Shown piece after piece: positions 13,932 through 22,316 of a stretch of 38,322 bases of DNA. Within the stretch, counting starts at the first letter, position 1, and every line of letters starts with the position of its first letter. Where the stretch lies: NCBI GenBank assembly GCA_018303725.1, contig JAGVXP010000034.1, positions 1-38,322 of the forward strand, in the 5' to 3' direction. This DNA comes from Candidatus Woesearchaeota archaeon (GTDB lineage: Archaea; Nanobdellota; Nanobdellia; Woesearchaeales; JAGVXP01). A model generated the notes under the pieces. It was given only the letters and a program-made list of their open reading frames with translations, did no database searches and was not told the origin of the DNA. A program made the translations under genes and the position numbers.

Positions 13932-15799
13932 TTGAAAAACTCTCTAATCTTATCCTCATACAACTTAGTTACCTTAACATCCATATCAGGAGGAAAGCAC
14001 CTTTTGTAATCAGGCCAGGCGTACCTTTCATCCAAGAAAACAATAACGCCTTTATCCTCCTCTGACCTGATACATCTCCCGGCATTCTGTAAAGTCTTAG
14101 TTATGGCTGGGAATATATACCCATAATCCCATCCCTTGCCAAACTTAACATCATAATAATCAATCAGTTCCTTAGTTTCCAAATTAGGCTTCTCCAAAGG
14201 CAGCCCAACAACAACAACAGCTTTAAGCAAATCGCCAGGCAAATCAATGCCCTCCCCAAAGCTGCCAGTAGCAACTCCCATCAAAACAGCGCCCTGGTCC
14301 TTATGCTTCTTGAATCTCTCCAGCATATCCTGTTTTTCTGTCTTTGTAAGCCTTGGCTTTTCTAAAAATATTGTTTTCTTGCAAATTGTATTAAAATACT
14401 TGTAAATAGAATCCCTTAATTGATAGCTGGGAAAAAACAAAGCACAATTCCCAGGAACCAAACTAACTATTTCAGCACATTTCTTCGCTATCCTGCCATA
14501 CTCATCTTCGCTTCTTCTTGTAAATTTTGTTGTTGTTTCAGGAACTATTAAACTTAGCTTATTATCCTTGGGAAACGGGCTTGCAAACTTCCTTTCAACA
14601 GCTTCATCAAAGCCTAAAATATCCTTATACATTGAAGTAGGCGTTAAAGTACCAGACATTATAATGGTTGAATAAGCTCTTTCAATAACTTCTTTGGTGA
14701 CCAAAGAAGGGTCTAAGCATCTGTAAGACAAACCCAATAAAGGCTGCCTTCCTTCTTTAACACTAAAAATCCTCGCATAACCCCTATCACCGCCTTGCCA
14801 ACTGTCTAAAAAACCAGCAACAGTGCCTATATAGCTTTGTTTTTGTTTTTCTCTTATCTCATCTGCAATAAACTCCAAATCAGCAATCAGCTCATCATAA
14901 TCCTTTATCTCATTAATTTTTGCAATGAACCCTTCTTTTTTGATTAACCTTTCTTCTTCATTTTCTCCTAAAACATTATAAAACTCAATTAAGATGCTTT
15001 TTATCCCCTCCAAATATTCCTTTGTTTCCTTAAAACCAAATTTCTTAGCTTCATTAATTGCCCTATCCAGCATAAAATTACTAATCTTGGCAGTTAACAA
15101 ATCCCTGCATCTTTTTGGTAAGTTATGCCCTTCATCAATTATCAAAATGCTTTTCTCTAAATCCTTGCCAATCTTTTGAAAGAATGTATCCCTGATTGAA
15201 GGATGAAAAATATAATAGTAATCTGCTATAACAACTTTAGCCTCTTTTCCAATTAAAGTAGAAATCTCATAAGGGCATAACTTTTCATTTAAACAAACCC
15301 CAATCACATCTTCGGTATGTGAGGGGCTTAATTTTTTCAAATCACCTAGAACAGCCTTGGCATTGACAGTTACTTTTCCGCTTTTGTTCTTTGTGTTAAG
15401 GTAAAATTCACACTTGTTCTCTTCCCTTATTGCTTTGCAATATTCATTGAACTCATTTGAATACAAATTATCAACTCCAGGCTGTGCGCACATCCATTGC
15501 TTTCCAATGATATCACAGCTTATTATCTCCTTGCCGTATTTTTCCTTGATCTGCCTTAATGTATTAACAACAATGTGGTGCTGTGTATGCCTGGAAGTGA
15601 GAAAAAATATTGTCAAATCCTTCTCTAAAGCAAGAGTTAAAGCCGGGCTTAAAACAGCGATTGTCTTCCCTATGCCTGTGGGAGCATGCACAATCAAATC
15701 TCTCCTGTTTTTTATAGCATCATCTATCTCTTCTATCATCTCATCTTGAATTTTCCTTATTTTAGAATATGGAAACAAAATTTTTTCTTTTTCTATCAT
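13928..15799 (-). CDS. XPD/Rad3-family Fe-S DNA helicase
   Basis: This is an SF2 5'-3' helicase. The 623-aa protein has Walker A HAPTGIGKT (38-46), the DEAH-type box DEGH (222-225), and four Cys placed as Fe-S cluster ligands: C104, C121, C130 and C175 in CPYE. C-terminal motifs include SGTLTPTSM, GSFGEGIDLPGD and QNAGRCIRSEED (motif VI). Length and motif order fit archaeal XPD, which acts in DNA repair and structure resolution. It is a single gene between convergent and divergent neighbours. The upstream region on the minus strand is filled by palindromic elements (15874-15951). Confidence 0.95.
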   Translation of the reverse strand: MIEKEKILFPYSKIRKIQDEMIEEIDDAIKNRRDLIVHAPTGIGKTIAVLSPALTLALEKDLTIFFLTSRHTQHHIVVNTLRQIKEKYGKEIISCDIIGKQWMCAQPGVDNLYSNEFNEYCKAIREENKCEFYLNTKNKSGKVTVNAKAVLGDLKKLSPSHTEDVIGVCLNEKLCPYEISTLIGKEAKVVIADYYYIFHPSIRDTFFQKIGKDLEKSILIIDEGHNLPKRCRDLLTAKISNFMLDRAINEAKKFGFKETKEYLEGIKSILIEFYNVLGENEEERLIKKEGFIAKINEIKDYDELIADLEFIADEIREKQKQSYIGTVAGFLDSWQGGDRGYARIFSVKEGRQPLLGLSYRCLDPSLVTKEVIERAYSTIIMSGTLTPTSMYKDILGFDEAVERKFASPFPKDNKLSLIVPETTTKFTRRSEDEYGRIAKKCAEIVSLVPGNCALFFPSYQLRDSIYKYFNTICKKTIFLEKPRLTKTEKQDMLERFKKHKDQGAVLMGVATGSFGEGIDLPGDLLKAVVVVGLPLEKPNLETKELIDYYDVKFGKGWDYGYIFPAITKTLQNAGRCIRSEEDKGVIVFLDERYAWPDYKRCFPPDMDVKVTKLYEDKIREFFN

Positions 15800-15876
15800 C
15801 CTGTTTTCGGATATCTTGTTTATTTATATACTTTATGCTGTATTGTTTGTCACTAAGAACCATTTTTTGGTGGCAA

Positions 15877-15951
15877 TCAAAAACCAAAACACTGAAAAAT
15901 AGCAAAGCTATTTTTGGTGTCCCAGAAATTTCGAAGAAATTTCTTAGGACA
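15877..15951. repeat. Double-hairpin palindromic element 1
   Basis: AAAAATAGC (15895-15903) pairs with GCTATTTTT (15907-15915), loop AAA; AGAAATTTC (15924-15932) pairs with GAAATTTCT (15936-15944), loop GAA, bounded by TGTCC (15918-15922) and GGACA (15947-15951). TCAAAAACC lies just upstream (from 15878). Ends and triloops match the other elements at 21242, 22164 and 23324. Confidence 0.6.
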
Positions 15952-16074
15952 TAAAACATCCAAGGGGTTTTTGGGTCTGTTAGGAATCTTCGATTTCAAA
16001 CAGATTTTCGAAACATTTAAATACTGACCCAGATTACAAAATATATATTCGAAACGATACTTTGGGGGATGTTG

Positions 16075-16344
16075 ATGAATAACAAAGAAATTTTTAATGT
16101 TTTTTTCAGAGAAAAACCAGCTATGATGCTTGTTAATCTAAAAAATGCAAAAGGAACCATGTATGCAAGCTCTTTGGCAAAACAAATTGACTGTACATAT
16201 TCCCACGTTGTTAAAATTTTGCAGGAAATGGAAAAAGAAGGTCTGATTAATTTTGAGAAGCAAGGCAGATTAAAGCTTCTAACATTAACAAAAAAAGGTT
16301 CAGAAATAGCAGAGCATATAGACTCTATAAAAATTAATCTTTAA
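16075..16344 (+). CDS. Winged-helix (MarR-like) transcriptional regulator
   Basis: The protein of about 89 aa is one winged-helix domain: MNNKEIFNVFFREKPAMML, then the recognition helix region SSLAKQIDCTYSHVVKILQEM and wing GLINFEKQGRLKLLTLTKKG. This is the small archaeal MarR/ArsR-like type. Two starts are possible: ATG 16069 and ATG 16075. GGGGG at 16064-16068 is better spaced for 16075, which I choose. A CATTTAAATACTG TATA box (about 16012-16024) is the promoter. It is convergent with the RecJ-like gene, overlapping it by four bases. The target is unknown. Confidence 0.8.
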   Translation: MNNKEIFNVFFREKPAMMLVNLKNAKGTMYASSLAKQIDCTYSHVVKILQEMEKEGLINFEKQGRLKLLTLTKKGSEIAEHIDSIKINL

Positions 16345-17759
16345 ACAACTTTTTCTTCTATGGCCCTTTGGGTTAATATCTCTTTTGCTGCTTTAATAAA
16401 CTCTTTTTCTTTTTCAGTAGCTATTAAAGCGCCAGCTGCCTGCTTATGGCCGCCTGCCTCGCCGCCAACTTTATCTGTGACTGCTTTGATAACATCCCTT
16501 AAATCTACATCTTTATTTTTATAACCAGATATCCTTAAAGAAACCTTTGTTGTGCCATCCAGCAACTGGGCTAAACCCATTATAAAAGTTCCTTCTTTAG
16601 TCTCATTTGATTTTGAGATAATAGAAGCCAATGTTCCAACAATAGTAGGCATTATATTGTCCTCTGTATTTATTATAATAACCCCCTCACTTTTAACTAT
16701 GCTTTTAGAATCTTTATTTTCATTGTACCAGTTTATTGCATTAACAATCTCCTTTTTGTATGTTGCAGTATTTTGTATGGCCCTTAGCTTCGCCTTTTTA
16801 TCGCCTAAGCAAGCGCCTATACCCAAAGAAGCCTTGCCCATTCTTCCGCAGGCATTAAGTAAAGTAGAGAACTCTTTCGCATCCCTTGTCGGGCTTTCCT
16901 TTTCCTCATTAGATAGGATATAAACATTACCCAAAACATCTTCAGGCTTTTCCTCATTAAACCTTCTCATTATTATGCCAGTAACAAGATTTTTAACATC
17001 TTCTTTCTCTAAATGGACTATTTTTTTCCAGCCAGCTCCATTTTTAGGGTCAATGCCAATCTGATGCAGGAACTGTATTGCTCCAGACTCGGAACCAGAA
17101 ACGCCGGGTATGTATGGATCTGTGCAATACTCCAAAACCTTGTGCAAGGGCTTTGTTTGGGCCCCGAAAATCCTTAACCCCCTTATCACCTTTATATTCT
17201 CTTTTTTTATAGCTGTTTCTAATATTTCATCATTAAGCCTTAGAAAGCCATTATCCTCTTGTATATCGCCTATTGCGCCAATAATGGCAATATGTGCCAT
17301 ATCCTCAATTTTTTTATTTATATTTTTTGCAAATAAATAAACAACACCAGCCCCAGAAACCTCTTTGCTCCCATCTATCCCGAATAAGTGGGGGTTTACA
17401 TGAACCATATTGCTCGTTAACTTCACTTCCTCTGGCTGGTGGTGGTCAAGGATAAACACCTTCCTGTCATTCAATATCTTTTTAATGAAACTTAACTGTC
17501 CGCTTCCCAAATCAGTAAAAACAAAATAATTATATGCTTCCTTTGATAATTCCTCAATAACGTTCTTATTCAACTGCTGTACAATAGAAATAGAATACTT
17601 CCTGTTGTCCAGATTCAAGGCTCTAATCATTATAGATATAGCAGCTATACCATCAGCATCCAGGTGGCTAACCAGCCTTATCGTTTCTTTTTTGTCAATA
17701 TCCTTAAATTTTTCAAGAGTTATCTCGACATATTCCTTAAATTGTTCATACTTATCCAT
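16341..17759 (-). CDS. Archaeal RecJ-like DHH-family nuclease (GAN/Cdc45-related)
   Basis: The 472-aa protein has the DHH phosphoesterase motifs SHLDADGIAA (31-40), FTDLGSGQ (81-88) and ILDHHQP (103-109), and a C-terminal DHHA1 domain with GGEAGGHKQAAGA. This fits archaeal RecJ homologs (GINS-associated nuclease), the relatives of Cdc45 that work with GINS and MCM at the replication fork or as a 5'-3' exonuclease. The catalytic Asp and His residues are present, so it should be active. Annotation could begin at TTG 17780, but ATG 17759 with GCGGGTG just upstream is better. A TTTATAAAC box lies near 17815-17823 on the minus strand. Confidence 0.9.
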   Translation of the reverse strand: MDKYEQFKEYVEITLEKFKDIDKKETIRLVSHLDADGIAAISIMIRALNLDNRKYSISIVQQLNKNVIEELSKEAYNYFVFTDLGSGQLSFIKKILNDRKVFILDHHQPEEVKLTSNMVHVNPHLFGIDGSKEVSGAGVVYLFAKNINKKIEDMAHIAIIGAIGDIQEDNGFLRLNDEILETAIKKENIKVIRGLRIFGAQTKPLHKVLEYCTDPYIPGVSGSESGAIQFLHQIGIDPKNGAGWKKIVHLEKEDVKNLVTGIIMRRFNEEKPEDVLGNVYILSNEEKESPTRDAKEFSTLLNACGRMGKASLGIGACLGDKKAKLRAIQNTATYKKEIVNAINWYNENKDSKSIVKSEGVIIINTEDNIMPTIVGTLASIISKSNETKEGTFIMGLAQLLDGTTKVSLRISGYKNKDVDLRDVIKAVTDKVGGEAGGHKQAAGALIATEKEKEFIKAAKEILTQRAIEEKVV

Positions 17760-17874
17760 CCAAACACCCGCTATTCCCAACAGAACTTTTAATTATAAGA
17801 ATTCTGATAGAACTTGTTTATAAACCTTTTGTATTATAAAACATATAAAAACATTGGAAAATAAATTGTTGTAC

Positions 17875-18873
17875 CTAACTAAAGTATAAAACATTTAAAA
17901 TAATAAATATTATATAAAAGATAACAAGTGCTGCGCCCTCATGCCTTAATATGGCCTTCTCCTTCTTTATATGCCCTTTGAAAATGAAGAACATCATCAA
18001 AAAGGTCATAAACAGCATTATTGGAATATCAAAATACAGCCACTTGCTGTCTATTGTAAAGGGCATTATCACAGCAAGAAGCCCCAAACTAACAAGCAAT
18101 GTGAATATGTCTGATCCAAATGTTTCTGTGATTGCTATCTTTGTATAGTTTTTTACTGTGCCGCGAACAGCAGAAACAATATTAGGGATTGAGGGGCCTA
18201 TAGCGCCAATCGTGAGCCCTATAAGGACCTCTGAAAGACCAGTTAATCTGGCAATATCTATCAATGAATCTGAGAATAGGTATGAACCAAACAAAAGTGA
18301 AACAGATCCTATAACAAACACAACCATTCCTGGTTTTAGTTCAAATCCAGCAAGGCCAATAACATTCAATTCCTCTTTTATCTCTTTTAATTCCTCTTTT
18401 CTGGCTTTTTTAGTTGTCCATTTTTCGAAAAACCATACATTAAGGATATATGGTATAAATAACAGCAACAAGGTTAACCCCTCTTTTCTGTCATAGCTCA
18501 AGTCAAATCCAAACACAAAAACAATAAGGGATATTATCAAAGCAAATACGCCATCCCTAATAACAACCCTTCCGTCTACTGATAATGGCTTGATCATTGC
18601 GCTTAACCCGGTCATCAAACCAATATTGCAGATGATAGAGCCAATAATAACCCCCAAGCTTATTCCTGGATGCCCCATAAAAAAAGCATATATTGCAACA
18701 AATACCTCTGGAATGCTGAGCATTACTGAAACTAGTATAGATGCAACAGCTATATAAGTTGTTCCAAGCCTTTCTGCAACAGGAACCAAGGAATCTGTCA
18801 TCCAATCAGAGCCTTTGGTAAGGAGGAGGGTTCCTATTATAAGGGATACCATAGTTAAGATAACGCCCAACAT
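17875..18873 (-). CDS. Sodium/calcium exchanger-family antiporter (CaCA)
   Basis: The 332-aa membrane protein has about ten hydrophobic segments in two halves of the CaCA (Na_Ca_ex) type. The alpha-1 repeat is SILVSVMLSIPEVFVAIYA, with the ion-binding Glu kept. The alpha-2 repeat is GLTIGAIGPSIPNIVSAV, where Asn stands at the place of the second acidic residue (GTSLPE in NCX-Mj). The loss suggests altered stoichiometry or ion choice, but that is inference. A charged cytoplasmic loop (WTTKKARKEELKEIKEEL) separates the halves. It stands alone, between RecJ and uppS. Confidence 0.85.
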   Translation of the reverse strand: MLGVILTMVSLIIGTLLLTKGSDWMTDSLVPVAERLGTTYIAVASILVSVMLSIPEVFVAIYAFFMGHPGISLGVIIGSIICNIGLMTGLSAMIKPLSVDGRVVIRDGVFALIISLIVFVFGFDLSYDRKEGLTLLLLFIPYILNVWFFEKWTTKKARKEELKEIKEELNVIGLAGFELKPGMVVFVIGSVSLLFGSYLFSDSLIDIARLTGLSEVLIGLTIGAIGPSIPNIVSAVRGTVKNYTKIAITETFGSDIFTLLVSLGLLAVIMPFTIDSKWLYFDIPIMLFMTFLMMFFIFKGHIKKEKAILRHEGAALVIFYIIFIILNVLYFS

Positions 18874-18939
18874 AGCCCTTTAATCACCCAACTCATTAAT
18901 AAATATATCGAATTAAGCTATAAAATGCCAATCATTATT

Positions 18940-19617
18940 TTATTTCCCAAACCTTCTTTTCCTTCTCTTATACTCCTCAATAGCCTTAACCAAATCTTTC
19001 TTTGTGAACTCAGGCCATAGCTTATCAGTAAAATAGAATTCACTATAAGCCATCTGCCATAATAAGAAATTACTGATCCTTAACTCCCCACCTGGCCTTA
19101 TCAATAAATCAGGCTCATCAGCCATATAAAGATTGCCACCCAAGGTTTTTTCATTAGCCTTTCTTACACCTTTTCTTAACAGCTTATTAACAGCATCAAC
19201 AATCTCCTGTCTGCCGCCGTAGCCCATTGCAAAATTTAGTTTAAATCTTCCATATCTGCTTGTTTTTTTCATAACCTCTTCCATTTCCTTTTGCAGATCT
19301 TTTGGGAATAAGCTAAGCCTTCCGATAAACCTTACCTTTATCTTGTTCTTATCAATCCTAGGGTCATCTTTAAGCTTTTTTATCTGCTTTCTAAACAAAT
19401 TCATAAGGAAACCAACTTCTTTCTTGTCTCTATTAAAGTTTTCAGTAGAAAATGTATATAACGTAAGCTCTTTAACACCCACCTCTTGGCACCACTTAAG
19501 CAAATCCTTAATCTTCCTGCCGCCTGCCTCATGGCCTTGCCATTTATTGAGCTTTTTCTTTCTTGCAAATCTTCTATTACCATCAAGAATAATAGCTATA
19601 TGCTTGGGGTTTTTCAT
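18940..19617 (-). CDS. uppS: Cis-prenyltransferase (undecaprenyl-diphosphate synthase family)
   Basis: The 225-aa product elongates polyprenyl diphosphate, the lipid carrier for glycans and protein glycosylation. It has the family motifs IILDGNRRFARKKK (catalytic Asp12), GHEAGG, LTLYTFSTENFNR, and the C-terminal DLLIRPGGELRISNFLLWQMAYSEFYF (the usual RTSGExRxSNF with PGGELRISN here). The frame is open to 19668, but ATG 19617 gives the family-typical start (MKNPKHIAI). TATTTAAATA on the minus strand at 19638-19647 lies 25 nt upstream, so the mRNA is leaderless with its promoter inside the end of the next gene. It could supply dolichol-type carrier for the glycosyltransferases at 32-35 kb. Confidence 0.93.
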   Translation of the reverse strand: MKNPKHIAIILDGNRRFARKKKLNKWQGHEAGGRKIKDLLKWCQEVGVKELTLYTFSTENFNRDKKEVGFLMNLFRKQIKKLKDDPRIDKNKIKVRFIGRLSLFPKDLQKEMEEVMKKTSRYGRFKLNFAMGYGGRQEIVDAVNKLLRKGVRKANEKTLGGNLYMADEPDLLIRPGGELRISNFLLWQMAYSEFYFTDKLWPEFTKKDLVKAIEEYKRRKRRFGK

Positions 19618-19636
19618 AGAAAAAGCAAACTTAACT

Positions 19637-20185
19637 TTATTTAAATACCTTACTAAAAAAACCAACAAAGACCTCTTTTGGAACAGCTATGCCAGCCTCA
19701 ACAAAGGCATTAGCCAATTTATAACCAGCATCTTCCCCTCCCCTTACCTTAAGATTCAATAAATTCTCGATAGTCTCCTTACACATAAACCCCTCATTAA
19801 GCTCTAAAACTATCTTCTTAGCTTTGTTGTCCTTAGCAAAGAACTCATTGCTATCTAAATCAAAGAATATATCCTCATTACTTAACAATTTACCCGCTTC
19901 CTCAAAACCATGTCTTATCAACTCAAACCTTACCAAATCCTTTATTATTGTAATTTTTTCATTATTAGCAATATAATCTTCAACATTAGCAATAGAAAAG
20001 TGAGAGAAGAAATTAACGTCTTGCCTGGCTTCTGGCCTGTGGACTCTTCCGAGATAACCCTTAACCTTTTGCCTAGCCCCTTTCTTACTGCCCTTGCTTA
20101 CTCTCTTCTTCCACCTATTCTCAACTATATAAGCATACTCTTTATTTTGTATCTTTTTCTTCCTTATAAATACCAATCTAAACAT
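19637..20185 (-). CDS. Conserved-looking hypothetical protein with basic N-terminus
   Basis: The 182-aa protein begins MFRLVFIRKKKIQNKEYAYI, then VENRWKKRVSKGSKKGARQK, a very basic segment resembling the N-terminus of some IS1634-like transposases and of archaeal hypothetical proteins. There is no catalytic DDE motif. The C-terminal half (70-182) is mixed alpha/beta with many acidic residues. A nucleic-acid-binding role is suggested by charge only. TTTATATA on the minus strand (about 20234-20242) is the likely promoter. The uppS promoter lies within its 3' end. Confidence 0.75.
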   Translation of the reverse strand: MFRLVFIRKKKIQNKEYAYIVENRWKKRVSKGSKKGARQKVKGYLGRVHRPEARQDVNFFSHFSIANVEDYIANNEKITIIKDLVRFELIRHGFEEAGKLLSNEDIFFDLDSNEFFAKDNKAKKIVLELNEGFMCKETIENLLNLKVRGGEDAGYKLANAFVEAGIAVPKEVFVGFFSKVFK

Positions 20186-20219
20186 CCCAATACATTTTCT
20201 ATTAATATCTTATTTTGAT

Positions 20220-20281
20220 ATTAGGCACCATAAAATATATAAACCTTTCCTTTCTAAAATGCCATTATAGGCTCTATAAAG
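20220..20281. repeat. Dispersed motif pair, copy 1 (copy 2 at 25415-25465)
   Basis: ATTAGGCACCAT (20220-20231) followed 39 bp later by GCTCTATAAAG (20271-20281) and then an AAAATTT run recurs as ATTAGGCACCAT (25415-25426) and GCTCTATAAAG (25455-25465) in the same orientation, with a different spacer. Here it lies around the minus-strand TATA box of the 182-aa gene. Confidence 0.5.
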
Positions 20282-20321
20282 CCAAAATTTTAGAGCTCAA
20301 TATACAAAAATATATACTAAT

Positions 20322-20915
20322 CTACATGATCTGTTTAACTTCACCATTAGGGCTTTGCTCAGAAAAAACCTGTCCTTCAAACTTATACACTCTGCACTTA
20401 TCAAAATCACGCCATATGTTTGGCTCTAAACCAGCCTTTACACAAGTTTGTTGTAAGAATGTTATGGCATTCCACTTATACTCAACAGCTACCTGGGGTA
20501 ATAACAAACCGCTATTAAAAATACCCCTTACTAATAGCCCATCTCTCCCTACCTTAATCTTCTTAATAATATCTTCGGGGTTTCTTACTTCTATTATGGC
20601 TGGTGGGGTTAGCACAGAAACCTCTACAGTTATCTTATCTAGTTCCTCTTTTTCTAATTGCATGAATCTTGGGTCAGAAAAAGCAGCGCCTGTAGCAGCC
20701 TTTATAACAGCATCGTATAATGGATATATCGGTTCTGGAAAACCTATACAGCCTCTTAGCTCCTTGCCTTTATTTAATGTTACAAAAGCACCCATATTTG
20801 AGGAAAACCCCTCTTTTATGGCACGGTCAACATTTAGTTTTTTCTTATCAAAATGAGAAGAAATAGCCTCCCTAGCTAGATTTATGAGCCTTTTACCTTG
20901 TCCTAAGGTCAGCAT
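20322..20915 (-). CDS. AMMECR1-domain protein
   Basis: The 197-aa protein is a full-length AMMECR1 domain. The hallmark LRGCIGFPEP begins at residue 53, preceded by GAFVTLNKG and followed by AATGAAFSDPRFMQLEKEEL, VEVSVLTPP, GRDGLLVRG and LPQVAVEYKWNAITFLQQTC. The family is universal in archaea and eukaryotes; its exact activity is unsettled, with proposals including a role linked to Memo/dioxygenase partners. It starts 8 nt after the stop of rpoL, so they share an operon. Confidence 0.95.
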   Translation of the reverse strand: MLTLGQGKRLINLAREAISSHFDKKKLNVDRAIKEGFSSNMGAFVTLNKGKELRGCIGFPEPIYPLYDAVIKAATGAAFSDPRFMQLEKEELDKITVEVSVLTPPAIIEVRNPEDIIKKIKVGRDGLLVRGIFNSGLLLPQVAVEYKWNAITFLQQTCVKAGLEPNIWRDFDKCRVYKFEGQVFSEQSPNGEVKQIM

Positions 20916-20923
20916 TTTTTGCT

Positions 20924-21199
20924 TTATTTAACCTCTTTTACAAACTCCTTTTCAAACCTTTCAACCAATTTTTTTAATCTTTCTGCAGCATCTGTAAGTG
21001 CCCTTCTAGGATCAGCGCCATCTGTTTCAACAATAATTTGTGGCTTGCCTACTAAAGGATGCTTTACATTATAACCTGCTATCTTAACGTGGCTATCATT
21101 GACTAATTCGTTCTTTAAAACATTGCAGAAGGTATGGTCTCTATCGCCGAATTCAATTATAATCCTATTTTTTTTATCTTCAATAACTTTGATTTCCAT
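20924..21199 (-). CDS. rpoL: DNA-directed RNA polymerase subunit L (Rpo11)
   Basis: The 91-aa protein is the archaeal homolog of eukaryotic RPB11/RPAC19, which pairs with subunit D to nucleate polymerase assembly. The signature DHTFCNVLKNELVND (about 21-35) and AGYNVKHPLVGKPQIIVETD are typical, and the C-terminal helix (RALTDAAERLKKLVERFEKEF) matches the alpha-like dimerisation motif. Length is normal. AMMECR1 follows 8 nt downstream. Upstream lies the nested palindromic region at 21242-21449. Confidence 0.95.
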   Translation of the reverse strand: MEIKVIEDKKNRIIIEFGDRDHTFCNVLKNELVNDSHVKIAGYNVKHPLVGKPQIIVETDGADPRRALTDAAERLKKLVERFEKEFVKEVK

Positions 21200-21241
21200 T
21201 TTAATTAAAGAATTTCCCCTTTATTTATATTCTTTTCGTTT

Positions 21242-21449
21242 TGTCAAAAACCACCAGTCACATGTCAGAAATGCGTAGCATTTCTGAGCAAATTGAAAAT
21301 CTGTTTCAAATCAAAGATTTGTAACAGATACCAAAAATGCAAAGCATTTTTCAGTTTCTTTGATTTTCAATTGACTGGTGGCATGTTGCTGAACGCAACA
21401 CTGCATCGTGGTTTTTGAGCATGCTCAGAAACGCTTTGCGTTTCTGACA
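21242..21449. repeat. 208-bp nested multi-hairpin palindromic element
   Basis: Bounded by TGTCA (21242-21246) and TGACA (21445-21449). Outer stem TCAAAAACCAC (21244-21254)/GTGGTTTTTGA (21408-21418), competing with CCACCAGTCA (21251-21260)/TGACTGGTGG (21372-21381). Within lie TCAGAAATGC/GCATTTCTGA (21265-21287, loop GTA); AATTGAAAATC (21291-21301)/GATTTTCAATT (21362-21372) enclosing CTGTTTCAAATC/GATTTGTAACAG (21301-21327) and AAAAATGC/GCATTTTT (21333-21351); TGTTGC/GCAACA (21384-21400). It ends with GAGCATGCTC (21417-21426) and TCAGAAACGC/GCGTTTCTGA (21425-21447, loop TTT). It has no ORF and fills the gap between rpoL and the METTL5-like gene. Confidence 0.85.
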
Positions 21450-21476
21450 TTCTGTTTTCCCGTCGGTAAACCCTTC

Positions 21477-21512
21477 ATTCCCAGCATAGTCCCAATGGGA
21501 ATGGGTGGGACT
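21477..21512. promoter_or_regulatory. Four A(T/G)TCCCA boxes beside the METTL5-like gene
   Basis: ATTCCCA (21477-21483), AGTCCCA (21488-21494), and the reverse forms TGGGAAT (21496-21502) and TGGGACT (21506-21512) are arranged symmetrically, one helical turn (10-11 bp) apart within each pair. They match the array at 22524-22660. They overlap the 3' end of the minus-strand gene by two bases. Confidence 0.6.
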
Positions 21513-22149
21513 ATAGCTTTTCCAGCCTAAAACAGCTGACATCTATCCTATAAATTCTTCTTTTGTGGAACTTTAAACTGGCCTTCAAAGGAAAATCAAA
21601 CTTCCAGATATGGCTCACTTTGTAATTTTTGTCCTTTGCGAAGCTTTCAATAAACTTTTTGCTCTCACTTTTATGGAAACTGTAAATTACAGGCGCTAAG
21701 CTAACAGCCTTTTCCAAGAAACCCCTGTCCGCATGTCTCACTTTTACCCCAAAAGGTGGATTTTCCAAAACAACATCAACTTTCTCGTTAAAATTAGTTA
21801 TATCCTGGCATAAGAAAACCCCATCCCCTAACTCTGAACTCTCACTTTTAATTTTTTGCCAATTTTCCTTAGCTGTTTCCAAAGCCACCTGATCAGAATC
21901 CACAAAATACACTCTTTTTGCCCCTAAAAGCAAGGCACCTATACCAACTATGCCTGTACCACACCCTAGGTCAACACTCACTTTTCCTTTTATATCCCCT
22001 AATAGTGCGGCATTATATAATACACTAGCACCAACCTCACTATCCATACTATACTGCTCAACTCTCACTTTTGGCTGATCAAAGACTTTGAGCTTAGAAA
22101 GCAAAATAGCAAGCCCTGATTTTGATAAAAACCCTATCTTTTTAGCCAT
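21511..22149 (-). CDS. METTL5-like RNA methyltransferase (COG2263 type)
   Basis: The 212-aa class I methyltransferase has SAM loop VDLGCGTGIVGIGAL (59-73), strand-2 acidic YFVDSD, and the catalytic ENPPFGVKVRHADRGFLEKA (129-148). NPPFG followed by HADR is diagnostic for the METTL5/COG2263 group, which makes m6A in rRNA (18S in eukaryotes). The N-terminus KSGLAILLSKLKVFDQPKVR, then EQYSMDSEVGAS, also fits. It acts on rRNA in the cytoplasm by family analogy. It is a single minus-strand gene flanked on both sides by palindromic elements. Confidence 0.93.
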   Translation of the reverse strand: MAKKIGFLSKSGLAILLSKLKVFDQPKVRVEQYSMDSEVGASVLYNAALLGDIKGKVSVDLGCGTGIVGIGALLLGAKRVYFVDSDQVALETAKENWQKIKSESSELGDGVFLCQDITNFNEKVDVVLENPPFGVKVRHADRGFLEKAVSLAPVIYSFHKSESKKFIESFAKDKNYKVSHIWKFDFPLKASLKFHKRRIYRIDVSCFRLEKL

Positions 22150-22163
22150 TTTTAACCCTCACT

Positions 22164-22217
22164 TGTCAAAAACCTTCGGTTTTTGAGCATGCTCAGAAAT
22201 CCTGCGGATTTCTGACA
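22164..22217. repeat. Double-hairpin palindromic element 2 (minimal form)
   Basis: TGTCA opens at 22164. TCAAAAACC (22166-22174)/GGTTTTTGA (22178-22186) has loop TTC. GCATGC (22187-22192) follows. TCAGAAATCC (22193-22202)/GGATTTCTGA (22206-22215) has loop TGC, and TGACA closes at 22213-22217. This is the cleanest copy of the family: two hairpins joined by a palindromic hexamer. Confidence 0.8.
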
Positions 22218-22316
22218 TTTAGATTAAAATACCACAATATTGCGGCTTATTAAACCCGAAATCTCACCTTATTTTTACAGCTAATATCTTACTTTTTATT
22301 AACCTTTTTCTTTTGC

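Noticed and set aside
15762-15959. Overlapping frames of 61-65 aa on both strands upstream of XPD
   Set aside because: They consist of palindromic element 1 read in both directions, with no start signals.
19637-20185. Transposase, from the basic N-terminus resembling IS1634-like proteins
   Set aside because: The protein is only 182 aa, has no DDE residues, and lacks terminal inverted repeats around it.
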